A stretch of DNA of 64,000 nucleotides. It comes from Cytophagales bacterium (GTDB lineage Bacteria > Bacteroidota > Bacteroidia > Cytophagales > Cytophagaceae). Below, one piece after another: positions 46,702 to 56,176 of this stretch (position 1 is its first letter; each line of letters begins with the position of its first letter). The position numbers and the translations under genes were made by a program. The stretch covers positions 22,658 through 86,657 of the forward strand of contig REBA01000023.1 in assembly GCA_004294225.1 (NCBI GenBank), written 5' to 3'. The notes beneath the pieces were generated by a model, which was not told the DNA's origin, made no database searches, and was given only the letters and a program-made list of their open reading frames with translations.

Positions 46702-47583
46702 TTAAACTAACTTTGCCTCCAAAGCTTTTAACATTGTATCTCCAATTAAAGCCGGAGAATCAACAACAAAAATGCCACAATCAGCCATAATTTTCATTTT
46801 AGCAGCTGCAGTATCGTCTTTGCCTCCAACAATTGCTCCAGCATGCCCCATTCTACGACCAGCAGGTGCTGTCTGACCCGCAATGAAACCAACTACTGGT
46901 TTAGTTCCGTTTTGTTTTATCCATCTCGCTGCGTCTGCCTCTAAGTTACCTCCTATTTCTCCAATCATGATGATAGCGTCTGTTTCCTCATCAGCCATTA
47001 ATAACTGAACTGCTTCTTTGGTGGTTGTACCTATTATAGGATCACCACCTATACCAATGGCTGTAGAAATACCAAGGCCCGCTTTTACTACTTGGTCTGC
47101 TGCTTCATAAGTAAGTGTTCCAGATTTAGACACTATACCAATTCTACCTTTTTTAAATACAAAACCTGGCATAATACCAACTTTAGCTTCACCAGGAGTA
47201 ATAACACCAGGGCAATTAGGACCAATAAGAGTCGCTGATTTTGTTTTTAAAAATTCTTTAGCAGCAATCATATCTTTAACTGGAATGCCCTCAGTAATGC
47301 AAATAATAACTTTTATACCAGCATCAGCAGCTTCCATGATTGCATCTGCTGCAAATGCAGGAGGAACAAAAATAATCGATACGTTAGCTCCAGCTTTTTC
47401 AACTGCATCTCTAACTGTATTGAATACAGGCTTATCTAGATGAACAGTTCCTCCTTTTCCAGGCGTAACTCCTCCTACTAAATTTGTACCATATTCAATC
47501 ATTTGACCTGCATGAAAAGTGCCTTCAGTACCTGTAAAACCCTGAACTATTACCTTTGAATCTTTATTAACTAATACACTCAT
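46702..47583 (-). CDS. sucD: Succinate-CoA ligase subunit alpha
   Basis: The ADP/GDP-forming succinyl-CoA synthetase alpha subunit (293 residues) of the TCA cycle. The CoA-binding Rossmann domain starts [18 protein letters not shown], and the phosphorylated histidine is His247 in [13 protein letters not shown], with NCPGVITP and SKSGTLTYE as further conserved parts. The beta subunit gene sucC is not adjacent; the neighbour is the divergent purB, so sucC must be elsewhere. It has its own consensus promoter and terminator. Confidence 0.96.
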   Translation of the reverse strand: MSVLVNKDSKVIVQGFTGTEGTFHAGQMIEYGTNLVGGVTPGKGGTVHLDKPVFNTVRDAVEKAGANVSIIFVPPAFAADAIMEAADAGIKVIICITEGIPVKDMIAAKEFLKTKSATLIGPNCPGVITPGEAKVGIMPGFVFKKGRIGIVSKSGTLTYEAADQVVKAGLGISTAIGIGGDPIIGTTTKEAVQLLMADEETDAIIMIGEIGGNLEADAARWIKQNGTKPVVGFIAGQTAPAGRRMGHAGAIVGGKDDTAAAKMKIMADCGIFVVDSPALIGDTMLKALEAKLV

Positions 47584-47613
47584 GTTATTTCTATTTTAAA
47601 TTTAAAATGCTCA

Positions 47614-47643
47614 CAAAAATACTCCATTTTATGGCTTAACAAA
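47614..47643 (-). promoter_or_regulatory. Promoter of sucD
   Basis: On the minus strand TTTG (47643-47640), an 18-base spacer and TATTTTTG (47621-47614) fit the consensus. Transcription would begin near 47607, about 25 bases before the ATG. Confidence 0.75.
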
Positions 47644-47698
47644 ACAATTTTTACAATTCTAAGTAGAAAAAATAGACAATAATTCTAATCTCCTAAGT

Positions 47699-47727
47699 AT
47701 TGTATTCAAATAAAGTCCTTATTTTTG
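47699..47727 (+). promoter_or_regulatory. Promoter of purB
   Basis: ATTG (47699-47702), a 17-base spacer and TATTTTTG (47720-47727) match the consensus, 25 bases before the purB ATG. It is divergent from the sucD promoter 55 bases away. Confidence 0.7.
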
Positions 47728-47751
47728 AAAAAAATATAATAAAACTAAAAA

Positions 47752-49098
47752 ATGAATTTAACTGAACTTAGTTCTATTTCTCCTATTGATGGAAGGTATA
47801 GAAAACAAGTAAAAAATCTTGCACAATATTTTTCAGAATATGCTTTAATCAAATATAGGATTCAAATAGAAATAGAATATTTTATTGCACTGTGTGAATA
47901 CCCCTTACCTCAACTTTCAGCTTTTCCCAAAAACATTTTTGAAGATATCCGTAAAATTTATTTAGATTTTTCAGAGAATGATGCTCTTAAAATCAAAGAA
48001 TTAGAAAAAATCACCAATCATGATGTAAAAGCTGTTGAGTATTTTATCAAAGAAAAATTTCAATTGCTTAACCTCCATAAATATTCAGAATTCATTCACT
48101 TTGGTCTTACCTCTCAAGACATTAATAATACTGCTACACCTTTACTAATAAAAGAAGCTTTAGAAGGAGAGCTATTGCCACTGTTGGATTTAATACAGAT
48201 ACAATTACTTCAATTTGCAAAGGAATGGAAAAGTATTTCTATGTTAGCCAGAACTCATGGCCAGCCTGCCTCTCCCACCCTATTAGGAAAAGAATTTTTG
48301 GTGTTTCATGAACGAATTTCGAAGCAAATAAATTTGTTAAAACCTATTCCCAACAGTGCTAAATTTGGTGGGGCAACAGGAAATTTTAATGCCCATCATG
48401 TTGCTTATCCAGAGATAAATTGGGTAAGTTTCGCTAATGAATTTGTAAAAAAACTGGGACTTCATAGAAGTCAATACACCACCCAAATTGAGCATTATGA
48501 CAATCTTGCAGCTTTATTTGATAATTTAAAAAGAATCAATACTATAATCATAGATTTAGATAGAGACATATGGCAATACATCGCCATGGATTATTTCAAA
48601 CAAAAAATTAAAAAAGGAGAAATTGGCTCTTCGGCTATGCCCCATAAAGTAAATCCTATTGACTTTGAAAACTCTGAAGGAAACTTAGGTATGGCTAATG
48701 CCATATTTGAGCATCTATCTGCTAAACTTCCTATTTCTAGACTTCAAAGAGACCTAACAGATTCAACAGTATTAAGAAATGTAGGAGTACCTATAGCACA
48801 TACATTTATTGGTCTAAAATCGCTTATCAAAGGCTTAGAAAAGTTGATATTAAATGAAGATTCATTAAAAGCAGATTTAGAAAATAATTGGGCAGTAGTA
48901 GCTGAAGGGATTCAAACAATACTAAGAAGGGAAAACTACCCAGAACCTTATGAAACGCTAAAAGAGTTGACAAGAAACAATGAAAAAATCACACAAGTAA
49001 GCATACAAACTTTTATAAAATCGTTGAAGGTAAGCGATAAAATAAAAGAAGAATTAAAACAAATAACTCCTTTTAATTATACTGGCATAAGCCAATAA
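47752..49098 (+). CDS. purB: Adenylosuccinate lyase
   Basis: A fumarase-superfamily lyase (448 residues) that acts twice in purine synthesis, on SAICAR and on adenylosuccinate, releasing fumarate. The superfamily signature SSAMPHKVNPIDFENSEGN with the catalytic Ser is present, as are SPIDGRYRKQ at the start, FIHFGLTSQDINNTA and RTHGQPASPT. The start and overall length match the E. coli-type PurB. No other purine gene is next to it. Confidence 0.96.
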   Translation: MNLTELSSISPIDGRYRKQVKNLAQYFSEYALIKYRIQIEIEYFIALCEYPLPQLSAFPKNIFEDIRKIYLDFSENDALKIKELEKITNHDVKAVEYFIKEKFQLLNLHKYSEFIHFGLTSQDINNTATPLLIKEALEGELLPLLDLIQIQLLQFAKEWKSISMLARTHGQPASPTLLGKEFLVFHERISKQINLLKPIPNSAKFGGATGNFNAHHVAYPEINWVSFANEFVKKLGLHRSQYTTQIEHYDNLAALFDNLKRINTIIIDLDRDIWQYIAMDYFKQKIKKGEIGSSAMPHKVNPIDFENSEGNLGMANAIFEHLSAKLPISRLQRDLTDSTVLRNVGVPIAHTFIGLKSLIKGLEKLILNEDSLKADLENNWAVVAEGIQTILRRENYPEPYETLKELTRNNEKITQVSIQTFIKSLKVSDKIKEELKQITPFNYTGISQ

Positions 49099-49128
49099 CC
49101 TAGAGAAGACAGTAGAAGAAAAAATTGA

Positions 49129-49159
49129 TTTGGGAGTATAAAATAAAGCCTTATATTTG
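49129..49159 (+). promoter_or_regulatory. Promoter of tRNA-Pro
   Basis: TTTG (49129-49132), a 19-base spacer and TATATTTG (49152-49159) match the Bacteroidota consensus exactly. Transcription would begin near 49166, about 11 bases before the mature 5' end. Confidence 0.8.
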
Positions 49160-49176
49160 CAATCCTTAATCTAATT

Positions 49177-49250
49177 CGGGGTGTAGCGTAGCCCGGTATC
49201 GCGTCAGCATGGGGTGCTGGAGGTCGTCGGTTCAAATCCGGCCACCCCGA
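49177..49250 (+). tRNA. tRNA-Pro (GGG)
   Basis: A 74-nt cloverleaf. The acceptor stem is CGGGGTG/CACCCCG with discriminator A. The anticodon stem TCAGC/GCTGG encloses loop ATGGGGT, giving anticodon GGG, and the T arm contains GGTTCAAATCC. The C1-G72 pair is typical of bacterial tRNA-Pro. CCA is not encoded. Confidence 0.95.
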
Positions 49251-49251
49251 C

Positions 49252-49284
49252 AAAAGTCTCTAAAGATTCTCTTTAGAGACTTTT
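49252..49284 (+). terminator. Terminator of tRNA-Pro
   Basis: Inverted repeat AGTCTCTAAAGA / TCTTTAGAGACT with a 3-base loop and a following T run, directly downstream of tRNA-Pro. Confidence 0.88.
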
Positions 49285-49338
49285 TATTTGTTATAAAATA
49301 TATTTATCTAAAAATTTTCTTTTATTTAAACACTAAAG

Positions 49339-49368
49339 TAGATTATTCATTAGATTATTCATTAGATT
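49339..49368. repeat. Short tandem repeat, 12-bp unit x 2.5
   Basis: The unit TAGATTATTCAT occurs twice in direct succession followed by half a copy (TAGATT), in the leader region upstream of the S46 peptidase gene. It may be neutral slippage; no role is evident. Confidence 0.7.
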
Positions 49369-49420
49369 TTCTTTAATACTACTTATTTTAGTAGCTTCAC
49401 AAATACAAAATTCATACTCT

Positions 49421-51577
49421 ATGAAATACAACAATCTTTTTAAAATTGGTGCTTTAATGCTTTTCAGTTTGTCAAATGCTCTAGCTGATGAAGGAATGTG
49501 GTTACCCTTATTAATTAAAAAAATGAACTATGTGGACATGCAAAAAGCCGGATTAAAGCTTAGTGCAGAGGAAATATACGACATCAATCATGCTAGTTTG
49601 AAAGATGCTATTGTGAATTTTGGAAATTTCTGTACTGGAGAAGTAATTTCTAATGAAGGATTGTTGCTCACTAATCATCACTGTGGCTATGAAGCGATTC
49701 AATCTCAAAGTAGTGTGCAAGATAATTATTTAGAACAAGGATTCTGGGCAGAAAATAAATCTAAAGAAAAACCTACTCCAGGCCTTACTGTTACTTTTTT
49801 GGTAAGAATGGAAGACGTAACCCAAGAGATATTAAAAAATCTTCCTTCCAATGCGAGTGAAGAAGCTAGAGCAAAACATATAGAAACAGTTTCTAAGGAA
49901 TTAGAAAAAAAAGCTATTGATGGAACGCATTATACTGCCGAAATAAAAAGTTTTTTTGAAGGAAACGAATTTTATCTTTTTGTCTATGAAACCTTCAAAG
50001 ATATTCGTTGGGTAGGTGCTCCCCCATCTGGTATAGGAAAATTTGGTGGTGATACCGACAATTGGATGTGGCCAAGACATACTGGAGATTTTTCTTTATT
50101 TAGAATTTATTCTAGCCCTGATGGAAAGCCTGCTGAATACAATCTAAATAATGTCCCCTATAAGCCAAAGCATTTTTTACCCATCTCCTTAAAAGGGATT
50201 AAGAAAAATGACTATACAATGATTATGGGTTATCCTGGGAATACCGAACGTTATCTTCCTTCGGCTGGTGTAAAACTCACACTTAATCAAAGCAACCCGA
50301 TGAAAATTGATATCAGAAATCTCAAATTAGAAATCATGAAGGAGCACATGAATAAATCAAGTGAGGTAAAAATTAAATATGCTGCCAAATATGCTCATAT
50401 CAGTAATTATTATAAATATTTTATAGGTCAAAATAAAGGTCTTAAAAGACTTGAAGTAGTAGCTAAAAAAGCAGAACAAGAAAAGCAGTTAGCGCAATGG
50501 CTTGAAGCTACCAATAATAATTCTTATAAAAATCTAATTCCACAAATCGAAAAAACTTATGCCAATCTTTCAACAGTAAACCCTGTAGGGATATACCTAG
50601 AAGAAGCACTTTTAGGCTCTGAGATGGTATTATTGGCACTAAAGTCCAATGGAGTCTATGCTGCAATTATGGATGTGAAAGACATAAAAAACAATGTAGT
50701 TATAAAAGCTACCCTAGATGAATATTCAAAAACTTGTAAAGAGCATTTTAAAAATTATGACTTTGCAACCGATAAATCTATCTCTGCAGCTACTTTTAAG
50801 AAATATTATACCGACATCCATAAAAATTTCCATCCTATCTTATTTGCAGAAGTAGAAAAAAAATACAAAGGTGATTTTGAAAAATACATGAACGCAGTAT
50901 TTGAGAAATCAATATTTGTAGATGAAAGTAGAATGAATAAATTTTTAGAGAATCCAAGTTCAAAAATCCTAGATAAAGATCCTGGTTTTAAAATTATGAG
51001 ATCAATACTTGGCATGTACTACGGGCAATTGAATGGATATCTAGAACCACTGAACAATAACTTAGATTCCCTTTCAAGAATATATACTAAAGCATTCATG
51101 GAATTCAATCAAAAGAAGAACTTGTACCCCAATGCTAATTTCACGATGAGATTAACTTATGGTTCTGTTCAAGATTATTTCCCTCAGGATGCGGTTTATT
51201 ATAATTACTTCACTACCCTCGATGGAATTATAGAAAAAGAAGATTCTACCAATGAAGAATTTAGAGTTCCTAGCCAACTCAAAAAATTATATACCACAAA
51301 AGACTATGGACGTTATGCAGTAAATGGTACCGTACCTGTTTGTTTTATTTCTACAAATGATATTACTGGCGGTAACTCTGGTAGCCCAGTAATCAATGCG
51401 GAAGGACATTTAATAGGAACTGCATTTGATGGCAATTGGGAGGCAATGAGTGGCGATATAGCCTATGAACCTGCATTGCAAAGAACAATAAGTACAGACA
51501 TAAGATATGTATTGTTTATCATAGAAAAATATGCTGGTGCAAAACATATTATTAACGAGCTAAAGATTATCGAATAA
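49421..51577 (+). CDS. dpp7: S46 family dipeptidyl-peptidase, DPP7 type
   Basis: An exported serine exopeptidase (718 residues) that removes dipeptides from oligopeptide N-termini. After the signal peptide (MKYNNLFKIGALMLFSLSNA) comes a chymotrypsin-type double barrel with inserted helices. The catalytic residues are in TNHHCGY (His86/87), GGDTDNWMWPRHTGDFS (Asp) and TGGNSGSPV (Ser653). The residue 18 positions after the Ser is Gly671 (FDGNW), the place where DPP11 has the Arg that selects Asp/Glu; Gly marks the DPP7 type, which prefers hydrophobic P1 residues. It precedes valS by 25 bases. Confidence 0.93.
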   Translation: MKYNNLFKIGALMLFSLSNALADEGMWLPLLIKKMNYVDMQKAGLKLSAEEIYDINHASLKDAIVNFGNFCTGEVISNEGLLLTNHHCGYEAIQSQSSVQDNYLEQGFWAENKSKEKPTPGLTVTFLVRMEDVTQEILKNLPSNASEEARAKHIETVSKELEKKAIDGTHYTAEIKSFFEGNEFYLFVYETFKDIRWVGAPPSGIGKFGGDTDNWMWPRHTGDFSLFRIYSSPDGKPAEYNLNNVPYKPKHFLPISLKGIKKNDYTMIMGYPGNTERYLPSAGVKLTLNQSNPMKIDIRNLKLEIMKEHMNKSSEVKIKYAAKYAHISNYYKYFIGQNKGLKRLEVVAKKAEQEKQLAQWLEATNNNSYKNLIPQIEKTYANLSTVNPVGIYLEEALLGSEMVLLALKSNGVYAAIMDVKDIKNNVVIKATLDEYSKTCKEHFKNYDFATDKSISAATFKKYYTDIHKNFHPILFAEVEKKYKGDFEKYMNAVFEKSIFVDESRMNKFLENPSSKILDKDPGFKIMRSILGMYYGQLNGYLEPLNNNLDSLSRIYTKAFMEFNQKKNLYPNANFTMRLTYGSVQDYFPQDAVYYNYFTTLDGIIEKEDSTNEEFRVPSQLKKLYTTKDYGRYAVNGTVPVCFISTNDITGGNSGSPVINAEGHLIGTAFDGNWEAMSGDIAYEPALQRTISTDIRYVLFIIEKYAGAKHIINELKIIE

Positions 51578-51602
51578 CATAAGAAAATTTCAAGAAAATA
51601 AA

Positions 51603-54254
51603 ATGTCAGAAAAGACTTCTCCTACATTAGAAAAAAAATACAATCCACAGATATGTGAAGATAAGTGGTATCAATATTGGCTAAACAACAAGTTTTTTTC
51701 ATCTACACCCAACCCAAATAAAGAGCCCTATACCATAGTAATACCACCTCCTAATGTTACAGGAGTATTGCACATGGGCCATATGCTGAACAATACCATC
51801 CAAGATATCCTTATCAGAAAAGCAAGGATGCAAGGTAAAGAGGCTTGTTGGGTGCCTGGGACAGACCATGCTTCTATTGCTACCGAAGCCAAGGTAGTAG
51901 CTATGCTTAAAGATAAAGGGATAGACAAAAAATCTATTAGCAGAGAAGAATTCTTGAAATACGCTTGGGAATGGAAAGAAAAATATGGAGGAATAATTCT
52001 TGAACAACTCAAAAAATTAGGAGCTTCCTGTGATTGGGACAGAACAAGGTTTACAATGGAACCTAATATGTCTGAAGCAGTGATAAAAGTATTTATAGAC
52101 CTTCACCGCCAGGGGCTAGTCTATAAAGGATTTAGAATGGTTAATTGGGATCCATCAGGGAAAACAGCTTTATCAGATGAAGAGGTAATACATAAAGAAA
52201 TAAAATCAAAACTTTACTATCTAAAATATAAAATTGTTGAAAGCGATGAATATATTACGGTAGCAACAACAAGACCAGAAACAATATATGGAGACACGGC
52301 ACTTTGTGTGAATCCTGAAGACGAAAGATATATTCACCTGAAGAATAAACAAGTCATTATACCTATTATCGACAGAGCAATACCTGTAATCTTTGATGAA
52401 TATGTTGATAAAGATTTCGGTACAGGAGCTCTGAAAGTAACACCAGCCCATGATATCAACGATTATCAACTTGGTCAGAAACATCAATTACCAATAATAG
52501 ATATCTTCACCGAAGATGGTAAAATGAATGAGAAAGCCATCTACTTTGTTGGAGAAGATAGATTTGTGGCAAGAAAAAAAACAGCAAAGCTCTTAGAAGA
52601 AAAAGAATTACTCGTAAAAGTTGAAGAAATTACTAATAATGTAGGTTTTTCTGAGAGAACAGATGCTGTCGTAGAACCAAGAATATCTGCACAATGGTTT
52701 ATAGATATGAAAAAATTCATGTCAAATAATCCAGAAGTATTAGAGGCTGTCATGAATGATGAAATAGCAATTTATCCTGCTAAATTTAAAAACACTTACA
52801 GACATTGGATAGAAAACATTAAAGACTGGTGTATCTCAAGGCAACTATGGTGGGGACAACAAATCCCTGTTTGGTATCTTAATGATGGAAATTATGTAGT
52901 AGCTCACAATGCCAAAGAAGCACTTCTTCTAGCCCAAGAGAAATTCGGAGCTACTATCACTGAAAATGATTTGACTCAAGACGAAGATGTATTAGATACT
53001 TGGTTTTCTTCTTGGCTATGGCCTATATCAGTATTCGACGGATTTGCCAATCCTAACAATGAAGATATTAAATATTATTATCCGACCAACGACTTAGTAA
53101 CGGCCCCAGAAATTTTATTTTTCTGGGTTGCAAGGATGATAATGGCAGGCTATGAATTTAAAAAAGAAAAACCCTTCAAAAATGTTTATCTGACAGGAAT
53201 TGTAAGAGACAAACAAGGTAGGAAAATGTCTAAATCTCTTGGCAACTCCCCAGACCCTTTAGACCTAATCACAAAATATAGTGCCGATGGAGTAAGAGTC
53301 GGTATGCTCCTAAGTTCACCAGCAGGAAACGATTTACTCTTTGACGAAAAACTTTGTGAGCAAGGAAGAAATTTTACCAATAAAATATGGAACGCACTTA
53401 GGTTAATCAAAGGATGGGATATTTCTGAAACCATAGATGGTAAACACAACCAAATCGCTATAGATTGGTTTGAATCAAAATATAATTTTACACTCCTTGA
53501 GATTGAAAATCACTTTTCAAAATACAAACTTTCTGAAGCACTTCACACACTATATAAATTAGTATGGGATGATTTCTGTGCATGGTATTTAGAGATGATT
53601 AAACCAGCCTATGGTTTGCCTATTGATAGAAATACTTATGATAAAACAGTAAGCCTTTTTGAACAAATTCTAAAACTTGTACATCCTTTTATGCCCTTTA
53701 TTTCTGAAGAACTATGGCATGAAATCAAACCGAGAGTATCAAGCGAAAGTTTAATCATCTCTGAATGGCCTAGAACTAATGCATCAAATGAGAAAATTAT
53801 TGAACAAATGAACCTTAGTCTTGATGTAGTAGCCAATATCAGAACAATAAAGGCAAACAACAAATTAGCTAAACATGAACTTGTAACTTTGTATATAAAA
53901 ACAAAAGAAGAGAAAACATATCAACTCTTCGAGCCAGTTATTAAAAGATTAGCTAATGTAGATTCTTTATTTTTCACCAATACAACAATCGATAATGCTC
54001 AGAAATTTGTCATTAATTCTGATGAATTCTTTATTCCAGTAACGATAGAAATTAATGTAGAACAAGAAAAAGAAAATCTCTTAAAAGAAATTGCCTATAC
54101 TAGAGGTTTTCTTGAATCTGTAGAAAGTAAACTAGGTAATGAAAAATTCATCAAAAGTGCACCACCCAAAGTGATAGAAATAGAACAAAAGAAAAAATCA
54201 GATGCACTTTCAAAATTAAAAACCTTAGAAGATAGCTTTAAAAATATTAAATAA
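51603..54254 (+). CDS. valS: Valyl-tRNA synthetase
   Basis: A class I aminoacyl-tRNA synthetase (883 residues) that charges tRNA-Val. The ATP-binding motifs are HMGH at residues 57-60 and KMSKS at 541-545. The editing (CP1) domain includes TVATTRPETIYGDTALCVNP and GTGALKVTPAHDINDY, which hydrolyse mischarged Thr. A C-terminal coiled-coil arm (about 815-880) contacts the tRNA. It is followed 16 bases later by the OmpA-like gene. Confidence 0.97.
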   Translation: MSEKTSPTLEKKYNPQICEDKWYQYWLNNKFFSSTPNPNKEPYTIVIPPPNVTGVLHMGHMLNNTIQDILIRKARMQGKEACWVPGTDHASIATEAKVVAMLKDKGIDKKSISREEFLKYAWEWKEKYGGIILEQLKKLGASCDWDRTRFTMEPNMSEAVIKVFIDLHRQGLVYKGFRMVNWDPSGKTALSDEEVIHKEIKSKLYYLKYKIVESDEYITVATTRPETIYGDTALCVNPEDERYIHLKNKQVIIPIIDRAIPVIFDEYVDKDFGTGALKVTPAHDINDYQLGQKHQLPIIDIFTEDGKMNEKAIYFVGEDRFVARKKTAKLLEEKELLVKVEEITNNVGFSERTDAVVEPRISAQWFIDMKKFMSNNPEVLEAVMNDEIAIYPAKFKNTYRHWIENIKDWCISRQLWWGQQIPVWYLNDGNYVVAHNAKEALLLAQEKFGATITENDLTQDEDVLDTWFSSWLWPISVFDGFANPNNEDIKYYYPTNDLVTAPEILFFWVARMIMAGYEFKKEKPFKNVYLTGIVRDKQGRKMSKSLGNSPDPLDLITKYSADGVRVGMLLSSPAGNDLLFDEKLCEQGRNFTNKIWNALRLIKGWDISETIDGKHNQIAIDWFESKYNFTLLEIENHFSKYKLSEALHTLYKLVWDDFCAWYLEMIKPAYGLPIDRNTYDKTVSLFEQILKLVHPFMPFISEELWHEIKPRVSSESLIISEWPRTNASNEKIIEQMNLSLDVVANIRTIKANNKLAKHELVTLYIKTKEEKTYQLFEPVIKRLANVDSLFFTNTTIDNAQKFVINSDEFFIPVTIEINVEQEKENLLKEIAYTRGFLESVESKLGNEKFIKSAPPKVIEIEQKKKSDALSKLKTLEDSFKNIK

Positions 54255-54270
54255 ATCAAAAAAGAACACT

Positions 54271-55215
54271 ATGAAAAACCTTGCAATTATCTTATTAATG
54301 CTGAGTTTGCCATCATTGCTTTTAGCTCAGAACCCAGAAAGAACTAAGCAGATAAAGAAACAACAAAAGAAACATGCACATGACCACCACGACCCTTATA
54401 AAATCGAATGGCACGATAAAGATGACGATGGTGACGGCGTTCCCAATGGAAGAGATAAATGTATTCATACCCCCAAAGGAGAACCAGTAACACCATTTGG
54501 TTGCCCTTATGATTTAGATTTTGACGAGGTATATGACTATGAAGATTCCTGCAAAAACCTAGCTGGACCTAGAGAAAATCATGGGTGCCCATGGGGAGAT
54601 AAGGATAATGACGGATTCACAGACAATCTAGACAAATGCCCAACTATAGCTGGTATAGCAAGATTTCATGGTTGCCCTGATACAGACGGAGATGGACTTC
54701 AAGACTCAGAAGATAAATGTCCAACAGTAAGAGGCCCAATTAACCTCCAAGGCTGCCCTCCAGCATTTATAGATACAGATAAAGATGGAATTGATGATTA
54801 TACTGACCTTTGCCCAACAGTTTCAGGAACAAAGGCAAATAGGGGATGTCCAGAAGTGAAAGCTGATATTAAAACTATAGTTCAAAAAGCGTTTGACAAT
54901 CTCCTTTTTGAAACCAACTCGGATGTAATAGTGATTTCTTCTTTTGCTTCATTAAATGATTTAGCCAAATACCTCATTAATAATCCTCGGACAAAACTCC
55001 ATCTTGATGGTCATACTGACAATGTGGGAGAAGACAATTTCAATATGGACCTCTCCCACAGAAGAGCTGAATCTGTAAAGAAATATTTACAATCTAAAGG
55101 ATGTGTAAATATAATTACTACCGATGGCTTTGGAGAAACCAAACCTGTTGCTTCTAATGATAATGAAAATGGTAGGCACAAAAATAGAAGGGTAGAAATG
55201 CACTTAATAGAATAA
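54271..55215 (+). CDS. OmpA-family protein with thrombospondin type 3 repeats
   Basis: A 314-residue envelope protein: signal peptide (MKNLAIILLMLSLPSLLLAQ), a His/Lys-rich spacer, and five calcium-binding thrombospondin type 3 repeats of the DxDxDGxxDxxDxCP type between about residues 50 and 195. They end at an OmpA C-terminal peptidoglycan-binding domain (LHLDGHTDNVGEDNFN, LSHRRAESVKKYL, RRVEMHLIE). No N-terminal barrel is present, so it is a periplasmic, peptidoglycan-bound protein. It sits between valS and hemF with gaps of 16 and 13 bases, probably as read-through partners. Confidence 0.92.
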   Translation: MKNLAIILLMLSLPSLLLAQNPERTKQIKKQQKKHAHDHHDPYKIEWHDKDDDGDGVPNGRDKCIHTPKGEPVTPFGCPYDLDFDEVYDYEDSCKNLAGPRENHGCPWGDKDNDGFTDNLDKCPTIAGIARFHGCPDTDGDGLQDSEDKCPTVRGPINLQGCPPAFIDTDKDGIDDYTDLCPTVSGTKANRGCPEVKADIKTIVQKAFDNLLFETNSDVIVISSFASLNDLAKYLINNPRTKLHLDGHTDNVGEDNFNMDLSHRRAESVKKYLQSKGCVNIITTDGFGETKPVASNDNENGRHKNRRVEMHLIE

Positions 55216-55228
55216 TAGTAGCTATTCA

Positions 55229-56122
55229 ATGAATAAAGAACAAATAGAAGATTGGTTCAAAACTTTACAAAACAATATTTGTGAAGAGATTGCCTTAGCA
55301 GATGGAAAAGGAAACTTTGAAGAAGACCATTGGGATAGAGCAGATGGTGGCGGTGGCATAACAAGAATTCTAAGAAACGGAAACGTATTGGTAAAAGCTG
55401 GAGTTAATTTCTCAGCTGTATATGGATCAACACCTGAAAATATTCTAAAAGCACTAGCATTAGAAAAATCAGACTTCTATGCTACTGGTGTTTCAATAGT
55501 AATGCACCCTATCAATCCGATGGTACCAATTATTCATATGAATACTAGGTATTTTGAAATGAGTAATGGAGTTTATTGGTTTGGTGGCGGAATAGACCTA
55601 ACACCTCATTATATCCATAAAGAAGATGCTTGTTATTTTCACCAAGAATTAAAAACTGTGTGTGATCAACATCACAAAGACTATTACCACAACTATAAAG
55701 AATGGGCTGATAATTATTTTTTCATTAAACACAGAAACGAAACTAGAGGAATTGGTGGGATTTTCTTTGATCGATTAAGTGAATCTAAAGATATTTCTAA
55801 AAACGATATTTTTCAATTTGTAAAAGATATAGGAAAATCATTTGCACCTATTTATACTCACTTAATGCAAAAAAACAAAGACCTTCCTTATGGAGATAAG
55901 GAACTCTATTGGCAGTCTATCAGAAGGAGTAGATATGTAGAATTTAACCTTGTATATGATAAAGGAACAAAGTTTGGTTTAGATACTAATGGTAGAACTG
56001 AGTCAATATTAATGAGCATGCCCCCTATGGCTCAATGGGAATATAACCTTCAAGTTGAGAAAGATTCCCAAGAAGAAAAAACCCTACTATTATTAAAAAA
56101 AGGAATCAACTGGGTTGATTAG
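55229..56122 (+). CDS. hemF: Coproporphyrinogen III oxidase, oxygen-dependent
   Basis: A cofactor-free enzyme (297 residues) that uses oxygen to decarboxylate coproporphyrinogen III to protoporphyrinogen IX in haem synthesis. Seen are EEDHWDRADGGGGITRIL, HPINPMVPIIHMNTRYFEM, GVYWFGGGIDLTPHYI and the C-terminal RSRYVEFNLVYDKGTKFGL. The presence of the oxygen-dependent form fits the aerobic lifestyle shown by the oxidase operon, which uses much haem. It is probably the last gene of the valS run. Confidence 0.95.
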   Translation: MNKEQIEDWFKTLQNNICEEIALADGKGNFEEDHWDRADGGGGITRILRNGNVLVKAGVNFSAVYGSTPENILKALALEKSDFYATGVSIVMHPINPMVPIIHMNTRYFEMSNGVYWFGGGIDLTPHYIHKEDACYFHQELKTVCDQHHKDYYHNYKEWADNYFFIKHRNETRGIGGIFFDRLSESKDISKNDIFQFVKDIGKSFAPIYTHLMQKNKDLPYGDKELYWQSIRRSRYVEFNLVYDKGTKFGLDTNGRTESILMSMPPMAQWEYNLQVEKDSQEEKTLLLLKKGINWVD

Positions 56123-56157
56123 GACTTGATGGTTATCAAAAATACTATCAAGTCCTA
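56120..56157. terminator. Hairpin between convergent hemF and an exported-protein gene
   Basis: Inverted repeat TAGGACTTGAT / ATCAAGTCCTA with extra inner pairs, starting at the hemF stop codon. It has no long T run, so it is a likely but not certain terminator. Confidence 0.6.
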
Positions 56158-56176
56158 GTCCTTATTAAATCAACTA

